DNA of 64,000 nucleotides, from NCBI RefSeq assembly GCF_036320965.1, contig NC_092225.1:51221979-51285978 (forward strand), written 5' to 3'. The notes beneath the pieces were generated by a model, which did no database searches, had not been told where the DNA came from, and saw nothing but the letters and a program-made list of their open reading frames with translations. The translations under genes and the position numbers were made by a program. The stretch comes from Panulirus ornatus. Lineage: Eukaryota; Arthropoda; Malacostraca; Decapoda; Palinuridae. Position 1 is the stretch's first letter. Every line of letters begins with the position of its first letter. Shown here one piece after another: positions 50,612 to 60,969 of this stretch.

Positions 50612-50755
50612 CTTTCTTCTTTTAAACTATTTGCCATTTCCCGCGTTGGCGAGGAAGCGTTAAGAACAGAGGACTGGGCCTTTTTTGGAATATCCTCACC
50701 TGGCCCCCTCTGTTCCTTCTTTTGGGGAAAAAAAAAAAAACCGAGAGGGGAGGAT
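50608..50755 (-). mobile_element. element A, tail half
   Basis: Minus-strand copy from the tail (GCCATTTCCCGCGTTGGCGA) to just past the internal homopolymer (CCGAGAGGGGAGGAT). It meets the next copy head to head. Confidence 0.78.
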
Positions 50756-50756
50756 A

Positions 50757-50997
50757 TATTATCCCTGGGGATAGGGGATTAAGAATACTTCCCACGTATT
50801 CCCTGCGTGTCGTAGAAGGCGACTAAAAGGGGAGGGAGCGGGGGGCTGGAAATCCTTCCCTCTCGTTTTCTTTTTCATTTTCCAAAAGAAGGAACAGAGG
50901 GGGCCAGGTGAGGATATTCCAAAAAAGGCCCAGTCCTCTTTTCTTAACGCTACCTCGCTAACGCGGGAAATGGCGAATAGTTTAAAAGAAAAAGAAA

Positions 50998-50998
<1 letters not shown>
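50757..50998 (+). mobile_element. element A, complete copy
   Basis: TATCCCTGGGGATAGGGGAT at the 5' end, internal tract reduced to TTTTCTTTTTCATTTTCC, and tail CTCGCTAACGCGGGAAATGG then GCGAATAGTTTAAAAG. Confidence 0.85.

Positions 50999-51000
<2 letters not shown>

Positions 51001-51078
<78 letters not shown>
51001..51078. repeat. (TA)n microsatellite
   Basis: About 78 bp of TA lying between two element A tails that point towards each other. Confidence 0.97.
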
Positions 51079-51081
<3 letters not shown>

Positions 51082-51215
51082 TTTCTTTTCTTTTAAACTA
51101 TTCGCCATTTCCCGCGTTAGCGAGGTAGCATTATGAACAGAGGACTGGGCCTTTGAGGGAATACCCTCACCTGGCCCAATTCTCTGTTCCTTCTTTTTGA
51201 AAAAAAAAAACAAAA
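51079..51215 (-). mobile_element. element A, tail half joined to inverted endonuclease
   Basis: Minus-strand tail half ending in an A-rich stretch (51199-51227) that abuts the inverted endonuclease segment of the next retrotransposon. Confidence 0.78.
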
Positions 51216-51227
51216 ACAAAAAAAAAA

Positions 51228-53985
51228 AACCATACAAATCTTCACCTTAGCCTCCACAAGATAATGATCAGACATCCCTCCAGTTGCACCTCTCAGCACA
51301 TTAACATCCAAAAGTCTCTCTTTCGCGCGCCTGTCAATTAACACGTAATCCAATAACGCTCTCTGGCCATCTCTCCTACTTACATAAGTATACTTATGTA
51401 TATTTCGCTTTTTAAACCAGGTATTCCCAATCATCAGTCCTTTTTCAGCACATAAATCTACAAGCTCTTCACCATTTCCATTTACAACACTGAACACCCC
51501 ATGTATACCAATTATTTCCTCAACTGCCACATTACTCACCTTTGCATTCAAATCACCCAACACTATAACCCGGTCTCGTGCATCAAAACCACTAACACAC
51601 TCATTCAGCTGCTCCCAAAACACTTGCCTCTCATGATCTTTCTTCTCATGCCCAGGTGCATATGCACCAATAAGGAGACTTGTGTGAGGAAGTACCAGGA
51701 GAGACTGAGTACAGAATGGAAAAAGGTGAGAACAATGGAAGTAAGGGGAGTGGGGGAGGAATGGAATGTATTTAGGGAATCAGTGATGGATTGCGCAAAA
51801 GATGCTTGTGGCATGAGAAGAGTGGGAGGTGGGTTGATTAGAAAAGGTAGTGAGTGGTGGGATGAAGAAGTAAGAGTATTAGTGAAAGAGAAGAGAGAGG
51901 CATTTGGACGATTTTTGCAGGGAAAAAATGAAATTGAGTGGGAGACGTATAAAAGAAAGAGACAGGAGGTCAAGAGAAAGGTGCAAGAGGTGAAAAAAAG
52001 GGCAAATGAGAGTTGGGGTGAGAGAGTATCATTAAATTTTAGGGAGAATAAAAAGATGTTCTGGAAGGAGGTAAATAAAGTGCGTAAGACAAGGGAGCAA
52101 ATGGGAACTTCAGTGAAGGGCGCAAATGGGGAGGTGATAACAAGTAGTGGTGATGTGAGAAGGAGATGGAGTGAGTATTTTGTAGGTTTGTTGAATGTGT
52201 TTGATGATAGAGTGGCAGATATAGGGTGTTTTGGTCGAGGTGGTGTGCAAAGTGCGAGGGTTAGGGAAAATGAGTTGGTATTCAGAGAAGAGGTAGTAAA
52301 AGCTTTGCGGAAGATGAAAGCCGGCAAGGCAGCAGGTTTGGATGGTATTGCAGTGGAATTTATTAAAAAAGGGGGTGACTGTATTGTTGACTGGTTGGTA
52401 AGGTTATTTAATGTATGTATGACTCATGGTGAGGTGCCTGAGGATTGGCGGAATGCGTGCATAGTGCCATTGTACAAAGGCAAAGGGGATAAGAGTGAGT
52501 GCTCAAATTATAGAGGTATAAGTTTGTTGAGTATTCCTGGTAAATTATATGGGAGGGTATTGATTGAGAGGGTGAAGGCATGTACAGAGCATCAGATTGG
52601 GGAAGAGCAGTGTGGTTTCAGAAGTGGTAGAGGATGTGTGGATCAGGTGTTTGCTTTGAAGAATGTATGTGAGAAATACTTAGAAAAGCAAATGGATTTG
52701 TATGTAGCATTTATGGATCTGGAGAAGGCATATGCTAGAGTTGATAGAGATGCTCTGTGGAAGGTATTAAGAATATATGGTGTGGGAGGCAAGTTGTTAG
52801 AAGCAGTGAAAAGTTTTTATCGAGGATGTAAGGCATGTGTACGTGTAGGAAGAGAGGAAAGTGATTGGTTCTCAGTGAATGTAGGTTTGCGGCAGGGGTG
52901 TGTGATGTCTCCATGGTTGTTTAATTTGTTTATGGATGGGGTTGTTAGGGAGGTGAATGCAAGAGTTTTGGAAAGAGGGGCAAGTATGAAGTCTGTTGGG
53001 GATGAGAGAGCTTGGGAAGTGAGTCAGTTGCTGTTCGCTGATGATACAGCGCTGGTGGCTGGTTCATGTGAGAAACTGCAGAAGCTGGTGACTGAGTTTG
53101 GTAGAGTGTGTGAAAGAAGAAAGTTAAGAGTAAATGTGAATAAGAGCAAGGTTATTAGGTACAGTAGGGTTGAGGGTCAATTCAATTGGGAGGTGAGTTT
53201 GAATGGAGAAAAACTGGAGGAAGTGAAGTGTTTTAGATATCTGGGAGTGGATCTGGCAGCGGATGGAACCATGGAAGCGGAAGTGGATCATAGGGTGGGG
53301 GAGGGGGCGAAAATTCTGGGGGCCTTGAAGAATGTGTGGAAGTCGAGAACATTATCTCGGAAAGCAAAAATGGGTATGTTTGAAGGAATAGTGGTTCCAA
53401 CAATGTTGTATGGTTGCGAGGCGTGGACTATGGATAGAGTTGTGCGCAGGAGGATGGATGTGCTGGAAATGAGATGTTTGAGGACAATGTGTGGTGTGAG
53501 GTGGTTTGATCGAGTAAGTAACGTAAGGGTAAGAGAGATGTGTGGAAATAAAAAGAGCGTGGTTGAGAGAGCAGAAGAGGGTGTTTTGAAATGGTTTGGG
53601 ACATGGAGAGAATGAGTGAGGAGAGATTGACCAAGAGGATATATGTGTCGGAGGTGGAGGAACGAGGAGAAAGGGAGACCAAATTGGAGTGGAAAGATGG
53701 AGTGAAAAAGATTTTGTGTGATGGGGGCCTGAACATGCAGAGGGTGAAAGGAGGGCAAGAATAGAGTGAATTGGAGTCATGTGGTATACAGGGGTTAAAC
53801 GTGTGTCAGTGGATTGAAGCAAGGCATGTGAAGCGTCGGGGTAAACCATGGAAAGCTGTGTAGGTATGTAATTTGCGTGTGTGGACGTGTGTATGTACAT
53901 GTGTATGGGGGGGGGGCATTTCTTTCGTCTTTTTCCCTTGCGCTACCTCGCAAACGCGGGAGACAGCGACAAAGTATAAAAAAAA

Positions 53986-54000
<15 letters not shown>
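51228..54000 (+). mobile_element. RTE-like element with inverted 5' part, first unit
   Basis: Segment 51228-51672 is the endonuclease in minus orientation (GAYAPGHEKKDHERQVFWEQ, VIVLGDLNAKV, DYVLIDRRAKERLLDV, SDHYLVEAKVKI). At 51672/51673 the sequence switches to the RT in plus orientation, which runs to about 53770, then 3'UTR and poly(A) at 53978-54002. This matches the 5'-inversion product known from mammalian L1 twin priming. The last part (from about 53600) belongs to the indel-rich stretch of the duplication. Confidence 0.87.
51673..53615 (+). pseudogene. reverse transcriptase of the RTE-like element, first unit
   Basis: The RT reading begins ETCVRKYQERLSTEW right after the inversion junction. 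The open frame nominally extends upstream to 51501, but those first roughly 57 codons are antisense endonuclease and not real coding. Blocks in order: KAGKAAGLDGI, GFRSGRGCVDQVF, AFMDLEKAYARV, LRQGCVMSPW, FADDTALVAG, LYGCEAW. A one-base deletion near 53600 (TTTGGGACATGG) ends it at KWFGTWRE, before the GHMERM block. The frame is otherwise long and clean, so the element is young. Confidence 0.9.
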
Positions 54001-54002
<2 letters not shown>

Positions 54003-54016
<14 letters not shown>

Positions 54017-55578
54017 GTATATATATATATAATATAAATATATATATATATATAATTATTTTCACCTCTGTTATTTATACGTGTTTGTACTTTCATAAGA
54101 TATTGTACAGAAAAGGATTTTTCCACACCACGTTTAAAGCCTCAAGTCATATAAACTACAAACTGTCATAAAGAAAGAGTATATTCGTGTCTTTAAATAT
54201 TGTTTTGATGTTCATATCACTGGGGCAAAATAAACCGAATCCTGATGTTAATTTAAAGATCGTTGTGTTTTCTGTTTTCTGTTTACAGCAAAACAAGTAA
54301 GATCCAGGTCGTTTATTTAAAAGATATATCAGTACTAAGTAAGTTTTCTGAAAGAGAATTTTGAAGTCGTCTGTGACACTTCAGTACAGCTGGTGACCGA
54401 ATGCAACCTTTGGGCCCATCGTATGGTTATTTCCACAGGGGAAAATACTGGTGACTATATAGTGAAAGGGACGCCATTCTTTGTATTTAAGGAACTGGAT
54501 GAAGTAGTCGTCACTTTGGTTCCTACCACTTGGTACAGATGATAGAGAGATCTGTACCTTAATTTCGAACTCTGGTTTAAATTTTTTTACGACACAGATA
54601 AGGGGGACAGTGGTTGGGTTATGACCATCAGGGTAAAGATGGGTATAATGGTATTTTATAAAGTATGAAAAACGTTTGTAAACTCGAAGAGAGAGAACCC
54701 GAAAAAAAAAGAGTCGTCTAAACCGAAGTTTTAGCAGTCAAATTTATCTCTTGTAATGTTATAATCGAAGTACAAACCAGCGTTTTTTTATCGTTTCCGA
54801 AGGGTCTCTTGGTCCAACGCGTTCGCCGGTGGAATTTCTCTAAATACAGGTGGATGTGTGGTCGTGTTTTTTCTAAATGTTCAAGGCCGTAAGTCTGGGA
54901 GAAAAGTCCACTCTTGGCCGGGCCTTCATTGAAATATGAAATGAGGTAAAGAAGGAGAGGAATAGAAGAGATTATTTTGAGAGTTCAGGAGGAAGGAGAA
55001 CATCACATTTTGCAAAGTGCGGTTCTTAAGGATTCTAGATATCGGGCAAAGAGTTCCAAAGTTTGGCTGTGTGGGAAAGAAACAAATGTCGCAACGAGCC
55101 CCCATGAGGTTGCTAGAGACACCTATTTATCTTTCCGAGTATTAAGCACTGTCGCCAATGGCGGGTGCACAGAAACGGACAGCCCTCGGAAGCAGAAGCC
55201 AAGTAACATCTACAAAGGAAAAGTAACCAAACACTTAAGGGCGGAGGATGAGTGGGTCAAATGCAGGTCATAATGCGAAAGCTTTAATCGGGGATCCGGC
55301 CTTGCAGTACCGTAGCAAAATTAAGGATTGAAAGGGATCTGGACCGGAGTCCCAGTTCTTTTACAGATTGACTTAACTATTGGTTTGAAGTTGAGTTTTT
55401 TTTTAGGTTTGATGTTTAGTATATCAAGTAGGTTTATTGTGTAAGTTAAAGTAACCGAAATGATTCCACAGATCAGCAAGACCCTGTGAACATCTCACGC
55501 ATCGTACCTAACAGCCCAGACTAACCTAACCTAACCTTGCCTTTCGTTTGTTATAGACGAAATATAATGACCTATTTT

Positions 55579-55616
<38 letters not shown>

Positions 55617-56756
55617 TATTTTATTTTTGTCTGCTCCATGAGACCTTAGTCTGTGGAACTGTGCATCATCGCTAATGTAAACCATGCAGAGTGAATGACT
55701 AAAACACAGACTAGAACACTTTCATTTCCAATTAACATTAAGTAAATTCGGCAAACTTTTGGAGGGTAAGTGAGGTTTTCATTGATTCTCTTGATTCCTA
55801 CAAGTGATCACCTACTTTAACGCTAGTAAACCCCACCCCCACCCTTTTTTTTTTTTTACCCCGACCTTCATAACCTCACCACTGTCGCCTTTTTTAAATT
55901 TACAAAGAATTTAGAATAATGCTCTATACCATGCTGCAGACCTCTGTTTAAAACTCTGCAAAGTTGAAGGAATCCACCGATTCCAATTCCGTCCAGTTTC
56001 ATGTAAGGAAATAGGTAGCGATTCTAAAACTGAAATTTTTAAACCGCAGAAATTAACAAAATGATTGTAAAATACCTTTTTTTCTTCTTTGCATGAATAG
56101 CAATGAAAATGTGCAAACAAAAAAAAAGAAATCAAAGTGTAACTCTTGAACATCAACGCACTCAGGAGTTGAAAGGCTAGCGGGCGGACGCTCCCCTTTG
56201 GGGGGACGACCAGAGTCACTGTTAAGGTAGCAGTTGCAGTGCCTTCTGGTGATACATGTTACTGTGTTTTTGTCCTTCTCTTGCTTTCTAGAATCGACCA
56301 AACGGAGGATCGTAATGGTCTTTCAGGGGTGGTTTGAGAGCACGACGACGGTGCGATTTTTGAGCTCGACCTTGTAAGTTATGGGTTCATGATGGCACGA
56401 GCGTCATCTTCACCCTCACATAAGGCGAGGTGAAGTGCCAAGCCCACACTCAAGGGTTTTACCATCGTCCTCCATTGTCGTACGCCGTACACACAAGGGA
56501 TCAAAACACGTTTTTGCTCAAGGGTCGTACGTCGTGCTCGAATGTCAGCTGTCGTACTCGAAGATTTTGAGGAGATTTTTAGATACCAAAGTAAAGAGGA
56601 AAAAGAAATTTCTTTGTTGGGAAAAAAAATTTTGCTTGTCTTTTGCTGCGAACTGTTGAAGCAGTAAAGTTTCCAAAACCTACCGTAAGAATATATATAT
56701 ATAAATAATATAATATATAAATAAAAATATATATATAATATATATATATAAAAATA
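54003..56756. other. second copy of the low-copy part of the unit, indel-rich
   Basis: Follows 47833-50607 in order but with many one-base deletions and recurring TTTAAA-like replacements. The TA arrays (54003-54053, 55578-55615, 56692-56757) are shortened and impure. All open frames of the first copy are broken here except 54977-55273 (+), which has no recognisable domain. The density of homopolymer-type differences looks technical. Confidence 0.7.
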
Positions 56757-57140
56757 TATTTTCTTTCTTCTTTTAAACTATTTGCCATTTCCCGCGTTGG
56801 CGAGGAAGCGTTAAGAACAGAGGACGGCCTTTTTGGAATATCCTCACCTGGCCCCCTCTGTTCCTTTTTTTGGGGAAAAAAAAAAAAACCGAAGGGAGGA
56901 ATATTATCCCTGGGGATAGGGATTAAGAATATTTCCCACGAAATTCCCTGCTTTCGTAGAAGGCGACTAAAAGGGGAGGGGCGGGGGCTGGAAATCCTTC
57001 CCTCTCGTTTTCTTTTTCATTTTCCAAAAGAAGGAACAGAGGGGGGCCAGGTGAGGATATTCCAAAAAAGGCCCAGTCCTCTTTTCTTAACGCTACCTCG
57101 CTAACGCGGGAAATGGCGAATAGTTTAAAAGAAAAAGAAA

Positions 57141-57228
<88 letters not shown>

Positions 57229-57370
57229 TTTCTTTTCTTTTAAACTATTCGCCATTTCCCGCGTTAGCGAGGTAGCATTATGAACAGAGGACTGGGCCTT
57301 TGAGGGAATACCCTCACCTGGCCCAATTCTCTGTTCCTTCTTTTTGAAAAAAAAAAAACAAAAACAAAAA
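56757..57370. mobile_element. three element A pieces, second unit
   Basis: Counterparts of 50608-51215: tail half (-) 56757-56905, complete copy (+) 56906-57140, (TA)n 57143-57226, tail half (-) 57227-57345. The first two have extra small deletions (for example GGACGGCC for GGACTGGGCC). From the TA array onwards the sequence is clean again. Confidence 0.8.
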
Positions 57371-60070
57371 AAAAAAAACCATACAAATCTTCACCTTAGC
57401 CTCCACAAGATAATGATCAGACATCCCTCCAGTTGCACCTCTCAGCACATTAACATCCAAAAGTCTCTCTTTCGCGCGCCTGTCAATTAACACGTAATCC
57501 AATAACGCTCTCTGGCCATCTCTCCTACTTACATAAGTATACTTATGTATATCTCGCTTTTTAAACCAGGTATTCCCAATCATCAGTCCTTTTTCAGCAC
57601 ATAAATCTACAAGCTCTTCACCATTTCCATTTACAACACTGAACACCCCATGTATACCAATTATTTCCTCAACTGCCACATTACTCACCTTTGCATTCAA
57701 ATCACCCAACACTATAACCCGGTCTCGTGCATCAAAACCACTAACACACTCATTCAGCTGCTCCCAAAACACTTGCCTCTCATGATCTTTCTTCTCATGC
57801 CCAGGTGCATATGCACCAATAAGGAGACTTGTGTGAGGAAGTACCAGGAGAGACTGAGTACAGAATGGAAAAAGGTGAGAACAATGGAAGTAAGGGGAGT
57901 GGGGGAGGAATGGAATGTATTTAGGGAATCAGTGATGGATTGCGCAAAAGATGCTTGTGGCATGAGAAGAGTGGGAGGTGGGTTGATTAGAAAAGGTAGT
58001 GAGTGGTGGGATGAAGAAGTAAGAGTATTAGTGAAAGAGAAGAGAGAGGCATTTGGACGATTTTTGCAGGGAAAAAATGAAATTGAGTGGGGAGACGTAT
58101 AAAAGAAAGAGACAGGAGGTCAAGAGAAAGGTGCAAGAGGTGAAAAAAAGGGCAAATGAGAGTTGGGGTGAGAGAGTATCATTAAATTTTAGGGAGAATA
58201 AAAAGATGTTCTGGAAGGAGGTAAATAAAGTGCGTAAGACAAGGGAGCAAATGGGAACTTCAGTGAAGGGCGCAAATGGGGAGGTGATAACAAGTAGTGG
58301 TGATGTGAGAAGGAGATGGAGTGAGTATTTTGTAGGTTTGTTGAATGTGTTTGATGATAGAGTGGCAGATATAGGGTGTTTTGGTCGAGGTGGTGTGCAA
58401 AGTGCGAGGGTTAGGGAAAATGAGTTGGTATTCAGAGAAGAGGTAGTAAAAGCTTTGCGGAAGATGAAAGCCGGCAAGGCAGCAGGTTTGGATGGTATTG
58501 CAGTGGAATTTATTAAAAAAGGGGGTGACTGTATTGTTGACTGGTTGGTAAGGTTATTTAATGTATGTATGACTCATGGTGAGGTGCCTGAGGATTGGCG
58601 GAATGCGTGCATAGTGCCATTGTACAAAGGCAAAGGGGATAAGAGTGAGTGCTCAAATTATAGAGGTATAAGTTTGTTGAGTATTCCTGGTAAATTATAT
58701 GGGAGGGTATTGATTGAGAGGGTGAAGGCATGTACAGAGCATCAGATTGGGGAAGAGCAGTGTGGTTTCAGAAGTGGTAGAGGATGTGTGGATCAGGTGT
58801 TTGCTTTGAAGAATGTATGTGAGAAATACTTAGAAAAGCAAATGGATTTGTATGTAGCATTTATGGATCTGGAGAAGGCATATGCTAGAGTTGATAGAGA
58901 TGCTCTGTGGAAGGTATTAAGAATATATGGTGTGGGAGGCAAGTTGTTAGAAGCAGTGAAAAGTTTTTATCGAGGATGTAAGGCATGTGTACGTGTAGGA
59001 AGAGAGGAAAGTGATTGGTTCTCAGTGAATGTAGGTTTGCGGCAGGGGTGTGTGATGTCTCCATGGTTGTTTAATTTGTTTATGGATGGGGTTGTTAGGG
59101 AGGTGAATGCAAGAGTTTTGGAAAGAGGGGCAAGTATGAAGTCTGTTGGGGATGAGAGAGCTTGGGAAGTGAGTCAGTTGCTGTTCGCTGATGATACAGC
59201 GCTGGTGGCTGGTTCATGTGAGAAACTGCAGAAGCTGGTGACTGAGTTTGGTAGAGTGTGTGAAAGAAGAAAGTTAAGAGTAAATGTGAATAAGAGCAAG
59301 GTTATTAGGTACAGTAGGGTTGAGGGTCAATTCAATTGGGAGGTGAGTTTGAATGGAGAAAAACTGGAGGAAGTGAAGTGTTTTAGATATCTGGGAGTGG
59401 ATCTGGCAGCGGATGGAACCATGGAAGCGGAAGTGGATCATAGGGTGGGGGAGGGGGCGAAAATTCTGGGGGCCTTGAAGAATGTGTGGAAGTCGAGAAC
59501 ATTATCTCGGAAAGCAAAAATGGGTATGTTTGAAGGAATAGTGGTTCCAACAATGTTGTATGGTTGCGAGGCGTGGACTATGGATAGAGTTGTGCGCAGG
59601 AGGATGGATGTGCTGGAAATGAGATGTTTGAGGACAATGTGTGGTGTGAGGTGGTTTGATCGAGTAAGTAACGTAAGGGTAAGAGAGATGTGTGGAAATA
59701 AAAAGAGCGTGGTTGAGAGAGCAGAAGAGGGTGTTTTGAAATGGTTTGGTCACATGGAGAGAATGAGTGAGGAAAGATTGACCAAGAGGATATATGTGTC
59801 GGAGGTGGAGGGAACGAGGAGAAGAGGGAGACCAAATTGGAGGTGGAAAGATGGAGTGAAAAAGATTTTGTGTGATCGGGGCCTGAACATGCAGGAGGGT
59901 GAAAGGAGGGCAAGGAATAGAGTGAATTGGAGCGATGTGGTATACCGGGGTTGACGTGCTGTCAGTGGATTGAATCAAGGCATGTGTATGGGGGTGGGTT
60001 GGGCCATTTCTTTCGTCTGTTTCCTTGCGCTACCTCGCAAACGCGGGAGACAGCGACAAAGCAAAAAAAA

Positions 60071-60087
<17 letters not shown>
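57371..60087 (+). mobile_element. RTE-like element with inverted 5' part, second unit
   Basis: Inverted endonuclease at 57371-57832, switch at 57832/57833, RT to 59954, then a shortened 3'UTR. Between GGATTGAATCAAGG and the G-run about 60-70 bp are missing, and the join lies at CATGTG, which occurs on both sides of the lost part in other copies. The tail hairpin CTCGCAAACGCGGGA, GCGACAAAGC and poly(A) (60062-60087) follow. Confidence 0.88.
57833..59954 (+). pseudogene. reverse transcriptase of the RTE-like element, second unit
   Basis: One extra G at about 58090 (GAGTGGGGAGACG, three Gs in the first unit) splits the reading into 57650-58102 and 58053-59954. The 633-codon second frame has GKAAGLDGI (141-149), GFRSGRG (238-244), AFMDLEKAYARV (269-280, catalytic Asp near 272), LRQGC (329-333), FADDT (378-382, Asp pair 380-381), LYGCEAW, GHMERM and GRPNWRWKDG, and ends VVYRG. 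The residue after KAY is Ala, where the copy at 3.2-4.6 kb has Asp. Confidence 0.92.

Positions 60088-60123
<36 letters not shown>
60088..60123. repeat. (TA)n microsatellite
   Basis: About 36 bp of TA after the poly(A) tail. Confidence 0.96.
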
Positions 60124-60128
<5 letters not shown>

Positions 60129-60362
60129 CCCTGGGGATAGGGGATTAAGAATACTTCCCACGTATTCCCTGCGTGTCGTAGAAGGCGACTAAAAGGGGAG
60201 GGAGCGGGGGGCTGGAAATCCTCCCCTCTCGTTTTTTTTTTTTTTTTTCCAAAAAGAAGGAACAGAGGGGGCCAGGTGAGGATATTCCAAAAAAGGCCCA
60301 GTCCTCTGTTCCTAACGCTACCTCGCTAGCGCGGGAAATGGCGAATAGTTTAAAAGAAAGAA

Positions 60363-60364
<2 letters not shown>
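60124..60364 (+). mobile_element. element A, complete copy (best reference)
   Basis: Starts TTATCCCTGGGGATAGGGGA, has AAGGCGACTAAAAGGGGAGG, a T run (60231-60248), AAGAAGGAACAGAGGGGGCC, and the tail CTCGCTAGCGCGGGAAATGG then GCGAATAGTTTAAAAGAAAG. It is inserted directly behind the (TA)n tail of the preceding retrotransposon and is itself followed by (TA)n. Confidence 0.87.

Positions 60365-60418
<54 letters not shown>
60365..60418. repeat. (TA)n microsatellite
   Basis: About 54 bp of TA. Confidence 0.97.
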
Positions 60419-60421
<3 letters not shown>

Positions 60422-60915
60422 CAGTTAATTGGGTTTGACTGGGTTTACATAGTCGCTTGGTTTAGCGGTAAACTCATTGATTAACTTCATTCACTCTCGC
60501 TGTTGGACTTAAACAGAGGCATCATAAGATGAAGCTGCCTTAAGAACGTGTGTTGTAGATGCTGATGGGTGGATGGTGTAGTGGTATGGGCTTGTACACG
60601 TACTGGACGTCCCACGAGACGTGGTCTGCTTTCCCTGCATCACTGCATTTTACGCCTGAGCTCCACATGTCTCGCCTTGATCAAATCCCTTGTTTCAACT
60701 CTCATAGTCCATGTTACTCGCTTATCAATCCCCGCCTTGCCTTGTGTGTTCCTTGTTACCCCTTATCTATCCATAACTCATTTACTCGATTACACCTGTT
60801 ATCTATTCCTACATCTCATTTACTCCATATAAACTCCTTATCTTTCCATATCTCTCCTTATCTTCTCCATGTTACCAGATATTTACCCATGGCATTTCTC
60901 ATCCACTCTGTATAT

Positions 60916-60969
<54 letters not shown>

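Larger units (their letters stand above)
47268..59600. repeat. tandem duplication, unit about 6.15-6.18 kb
   Basis: The word AGGAGGATGGATGTGCTGG occurs at 47268, 53448 and 59598, giving spacings of 6180 and 6150. Everything between corresponds in order: RT end, 3'UTR, low-copy DNA, (TA)n, three element A pieces, inverted endonuclease, RT. In the second unit the stretch of about 53.6-57.1 kb carries dense single-base indels relative to the first, while about 57.1-59.6 kb is nearly identical. The switch falls inside the RT between about 53541 and 53600. A genuine duplication is possible, but a repeat-induced assembly join with an unpolished patch explains the uneven divergence better. Confidence 0.9.

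Noticed and set aside
51501..51672. N-terminal extension of the 704-codon RT frame
   Set aside because: These codons are the antisense of the inverted endonuclease segment, so the frame only happens to be open across the inversion junction.
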